Origin: Papaver somniferum
Taxonomy: Eukaryota > Streptophyta > Magnoliopsida > Ranunculales > Papaveraceae
Direction of reading: 5' to 3'
Assembly: GCF_003573695.1 (NCBI RefSeq)
Contig: NC_039359.1
Span: forward strand, 73,541,292 to 73,605,291
Length of the DNA stretch: 64,000 nt
Shown here: piece after piece, positions 61,000 to 64,000 of the stretch
How positions within the stretch are numbered: the stretch's first letter is position 1
How the letters are laid out: every line of letters begins with the position of its first letter
Program-made: the position numbers and the translations under genes
Notes under the pieces: model-generated
Told to the model about the DNA's origin: nothing
Databases searched by the model: none
What the model saw: the letters and a program-made list of their open reading frames with translations, nothing else

Positions 61000-62345
61000 C
61001 TATGGGTAGTACGGTTTGAGCCACTTAGCATTCCAAGGATGCCGGAGGACCTCGCCTTTCAGATTGCGAAGATAGTAGGAACCGTTTCCCGCAATGTCGT
61101 GTATTATAAAAGGTCCTCCCCATGTAGGTGCTAAATTTCCTCATTTCTTCTCTCGTTGATACTGTGGGATTGTTCTTAGAACATACTGCCCCTCTACAAA
61201 ATTTCGAAGCTTTACCTTTTTGTTGTACTCCCTCGCTAGTCTTCGTTGATAATTTTCCATCTTCTGAAATGCTGCTTCCCTCCTTCCTTCTAGGTCGTCC
61301 AATCTCTCTAACATCATGTCTGTTGTGAGATTTTTTTCCCATGCTTCGGTCTTTGTGGTTGGCATGAGGATCTCTGTTGGGATGACCGCTTCCGCTCCAT
61401 AAGTGAGGAGAAACGGGGATTCCCCAGTGGCAGATCTTCGTGTTGTCCTGTATGCCCATAACACATTGTGCAGCTGTTCACACCATCGCCCCTTATGTTC
61501 GTCTAATTTCTTTTTGAGGATAAGGGCGAGAGTCTTGTTAGTGGCTTCCGCTTGTCCGTTGCTTTGAGGGTATATGGGGGTGGATTTGTTCTTCCTTATT
61601 TTGAAAGTATCGAAGAGCATGTCTATATTTTTACCCTGTAATTGCTTACCATTATCGGACACGATTTCCGCTGGTATGCCGAACCTGCAAATGATGTTTT
61701 GGAATATGAAAGTAAACACATCCACGTCTCTGATCCTGGTAAGGCTTTAGCTTCTACCCATTTACTGAAGTAGTCCGTGGCTACTATCAAAAATCGTCTT
61801 TTCCATGATCCTTCGATGAAAGGCCCGACGATATCTATGCCCCATTTTGCAAATGGCCACGGGCTATCTACAGAATTTAACGTTGTTGCTGGCGCGTGTA
61901 TCTTTTTGGCGAAATGCTGACATTCTTCACATCGTCGGGACATTCTTGCGGCATCCTGTATCATTGTGGGCCAGTAATATCCTTGCATTTTTTCTTTGTA
62001 GGCTAGTGATCTCATTCCGCTATGATTCCCTGCGTCACCATAATGGATGTCGTTTAGAATTCGATGCCCCTCTTTGCTGGACAAGCAACGTAGTAACGGT
62101 CCGAGGAAGGATTTCTTGTACAGGACCCCATCCCGAGGATCATATCTTCCTACTTTGGAGAGTATTTTCCTGGCTTGTTTATGATCCGCGGGTAAGGTTC
62201 CATCTTCGAGAAACGCATGGATCACCATTCTCCAATCATCTTCGTTGCTGAAATCTTCGTCTTGATTTGCTCTTGACAGGATATCTTCTTCGACAAAATC
62301 GTTATGGATGTCTTCTCCTACCCGATCTTCGATATTTTCTTCCAC
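61000..62345 (-). pseudogene. Ty3/gypsy integrase region of pol, frameshifted
   Basis: Minus strand. It begins with an acidic linker, then an HHCC zinc-binding motif (HYGDAGNHSGMRSLAYKEKM ... CEECQHFA), then the core with GIDIVGPF (first Asp), VSDNGKQ (second Asp) and YPQSNGQAEATNK (Glu), and a C-terminal domain (WAYRTTRRSATGESPFLLTY). The frame shifts near 61725 between ALPG and VFTFIF. A TGA at about 61141 interrupts the tail, after which GNLAPTW, PFIIHDIAGNGSYYLRNLKG and WNAKWLKPYYP run to TAG at 61000. The three catalytic acidic residues are kept, but the chain is broken. Confidence 0.85.
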
Positions 62346-62384
62346 TGTATCTTGATTGGTAGCAAAGGAGAATTGCGATGCAAT

Positions 62385-64000
62385 TTAAGGCTCGTATACC
62401 CTTGTTATTTTAATAGCTTCGATGCTTTTGTCCTTCAGCATGGATGATATATATGCTAGGGCATCCGCGTTCCTGAGATCCCTTCTGCATAAGTGCCGGA
62501 ACTTGATGTTCGGAATTTGTGATGCCAATGTTTGGACCAAGGCCATGTAAGCTGAGAGGGTGTCGTCGTACACATTGTACTCGAGCCCTATTTGTCGTAT
62601 GACAAGCTGCGAATCACTTGTCAGTCTTACATCGGTTACCCCCATCTCTATTATTAAGCGGAGGGCATGTACGACTGCCTCGTATTCGACGATGTTGTTA
62701 GTATGCTCTTTGAATTCTAACCTGAGTGCCTGTACGATCCTTTCTCCAATTGGGGTGGTGATGACAATGCCTATTCCTGCCCCTTCCTTATTTTTGGAAC
62801 CATCGACGAAGACTTCCCATTGTCTTTGACTCGCGGGTTCGAGAACATCAATTGGATCCTTGATTTCTTCATCGGCTTCTGGTATTCCCTTAATCTCTTC
62901 GTCGTTGTCCTGGGGGAGGTCTGCTAAGAAATCCGCCAAAACTTGGGATTTTTGGGAATGTTGAATTTCATGAATGATGTTGAATTGGTCCAGGTGGGTG
63001 TTCCACTTGGCTATTCTGCCTACTTTTCCCGCGCTTTTGAGGACTGCTTCCAGTGGTGCTTTGCATGGGACGCGGATGAAGTGAGTTAGGAAATAGGTTC
63101 TCAGCTTTTGAGTAGCCCACACCAATGCCAGGATAAGTTGTTCGATCTTCGTGTAGTTCCTTTCCACAGAATTGAGGGTCTTACTGACATAATAGATAGG
63201 TTGTTCTATCTTCGTATTTGTTTTGACCAACACTGCGGTAACTGCGTCTTCTGTCGCTGCTATGTACAATGCCAAAACCTCATCAGGATCAGGCTTCTGC
63301 ATGATTGGAATTGAAGCCAGGTGTTCTTTGATTTTTTGGAAGGCTTCTTCGCATTCTGCGGTCCATTCAAACTTACTCCCTTTTTTGAGAATATTGAAAA
63401 AATGTTTGCATTTGTCCGAGGATCGGGCAATAAATCTGCCCAAGGCTGCTATGGACCCATTGAGCTTTTGCACTTCTTTTAAATTCTTCGGGGATGGCAT
63501 TTCTACTATGGCCTGAATCTTCGCTGGGTCTACCTCAATGCCCCTTTTTGTTACCAGATATCCGAGGAATTTCCCTGAGGTGACACCGAAAGTGCATTTT
63601 TCTGGATTTACTTTCATGTGATGTTTCCTCATTGCTTCGAAGATATCGCTCAGATCCTGGTGGTGATCTTTGCGAAACATACTTTTGACGAGCATGTCAT
63701 CAACATAGACTTCTAAGGTACTACCAATCCATGGCCTGAAGATAGCATCGACCATTCTTTGGTACGTTGCCCCTGCGTTTCGAAGTCCAAAGGGCATTCT
63801 AGTGTAGCAATAAAGGCCATGTAGGGTGTAGAATGCTGTGTGTAGTTGATCTTCTTCTGCCAGGGCTACTTGGTTGTATCCAGAATATCCATCCATGAAT
63901 GACAGCTCTTCGTATCCTTCTACTGCTTCAACCAACTGATATATGCTTGGCAGGGGATAGCTGTCCTTTGGACATGCCTTGTTGAGGTTAGTAAAATCGA
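62385..64000 (-). CDS. Ty3/gypsy reverse transcriptase and dual RNase H part of pol (partial)
   Basis: Open on the minus strand from the window edge (DFTNLNKACPKDSYPLPSIY) to a stop at 62385. It shows FMDGYSGYNQV, MPFGLRNAGATYQRMVD and the catalytic YVDDML (near 63700), then the connection and gypsy RNase H (ALYIAATEDAVTAVLVKTNT, YVSKTLNSVERNYTKIEQLI). A spacer follows, then a second, archaeal-type RNase H (WEVFVDGSKNKEGAGIGIVI, NNIVEYEAVVHALRLIIEMG, TSDSQLV, near 62840-62420). The RT motifs are intact over this stretch. The 5' end with gag and protease is outside. A stop separates it from the integrase frame (about 13 codons away), so the full polyprotein is not intact. Confidence 0.9.
   Translation of the reverse strand, partial: DFTNLNKACPKDSYPLPSIYQLVEAVEGYEELSFMDGYSGYNQVALAEEDQLHTAFYTLHGLYCYTRMPFGLRNAGATYQRMVDAIFRPWIGSTLEVYVDDMLVKSMFRKDHHQDLSDIFEAMRKHHMKVNPEKCTFGVTSGKFLGYLVTKRGIEVDPAKIQAIVEMPSPKNLKEVQKLNGSIAALGRFIARSSDKCKHFFNILKKGSKFEWTAECEEAFQKIKEHLASIPIMQKPDPDEVLALYIAATEDAVTAVLVKTNTKIEQPIYYVSKTLNSVERNYTKIEQLILALVWATQKLRTYFLTHFIRVPCKAPLEAVLKSAGKVGRIAKWNTHLDQFNIIHEIQHSQKSQVLADFLADLPQDNDEEIKGIPEADEEIKDPIDVLEPASQRQWEVFVDGSKNKEGAGIGIVITTPIGERIVQALRLEFKEHTNNIVEYEAVVHALRLIIEMGVTDVRLTSDSQLVIRQIGLEYNVYDDTLSAYMALVQTLASQIPNIKFRHLCRRDLRNADALAYISSMLKDKSIEAIKITRVYEP

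Larger units (their letters stand above)
55336..64000 (-). mobile_element. Tat-type Ty3/gypsy retrotransposon with antisense gene, 3' part (runs off window)
   Basis: From right to left on the minus strand: reverse transcriptase, RNase H, a second RNase H, integrase (pol, >64000-61000), a spacer, an antisense multi-exon gene (plus strand 56476-60356), a polypurine tract (55798-55815) and a 3' LTR (55336-55797). The dual RNase H is the mark of the Tat lineage (Ogre/Retand/TatIV-like), in which extra antisense ORFs near the 3' LTR are known. Gag, protease and the 5' LTR lie beyond the window. Confidence 0.8.

Overview
This is nuclear DNA of a flowering plant, probably a eudicot. The evidence is spliced genes with plant-type introns, fragments of plastid proteins (chaperonin-60 beta, a chlorophyll a/b-binding protein), and plant-type CACTA, hAT, Ty3/gypsy, Ty1/copia and LINE elements. 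The species cannot be named from the sequence. Most of the window is transposable-element DNA. Only one complete, apparently functional host gene was found: a four-exon CZIB/DUF866 (UPF0587) zinc-binding protein gene at 51799-54869.

Left third (1-25284). A copia 3' end (LTR 770-1322) is followed by a CACTA element, 1435-25284, with matched termini and a 3-bp ATT target duplication. It has no transposase. It carries intron-containing fragments of two unrelated host genes, plastid chaperonin-60 beta and dihydroorotate dehydrogenase (DHODH), so it is a Pack-CACTA-type gene-capture element of about 5 kb before later insertions. Nested in it are a 558-bp hAT MITE (2190-2747) and an 18.8-kb minus-strand LTR retrotransposon, element A (4413-23197), which splits the DHODH fragment. 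Element A has about 3.5-kb LTRs filled with GC-rich tandem repeats of about 215-237 bp. Its interior has no gag or pol, only an antisense (plus-strand) plant-mobile-domain (PMD) reading frame, now broken. Its right LTR is interrupted by element B (14877-22480), a non-autonomous gypsy element with an initiator-Met primer site and an assembly gap.

Middle (25285-51798). In order: a frameshifted coiled-coil gene; a full-length but broken hAT element with a perfect 8-bp target duplication (27846-32005); a truncated CDK-like kinase pseudogene; palindromic and GGC/GGT-rich repeats; an Lhcb pseudogene; a terminal-inverted-repeat element full of a palindromic TCGGTAGA motif (39098-40479); a 5'-truncated LINE (41487-45223); and long AT-rich DNA with a possible copia LTR.

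Right end (51799-64000). The CZIB gene has a large intron with a tandem duplication of about 0.89 kb and a tandemly duplicated gene tail. It is followed by a MITE remnant and the 3' part of a minus-strand Ty3/gypsy element of the Tat (dual RNase H) type. That element carries a multi-exon antisense coiled-coil gene between pol and its 3' LTR, with its own TATA box. Elements A and the Tat element share this layout (antisense gene next to the 3' LTR) with different cargo. That layout and the gene-capturing CACTA are the most interesting content here.
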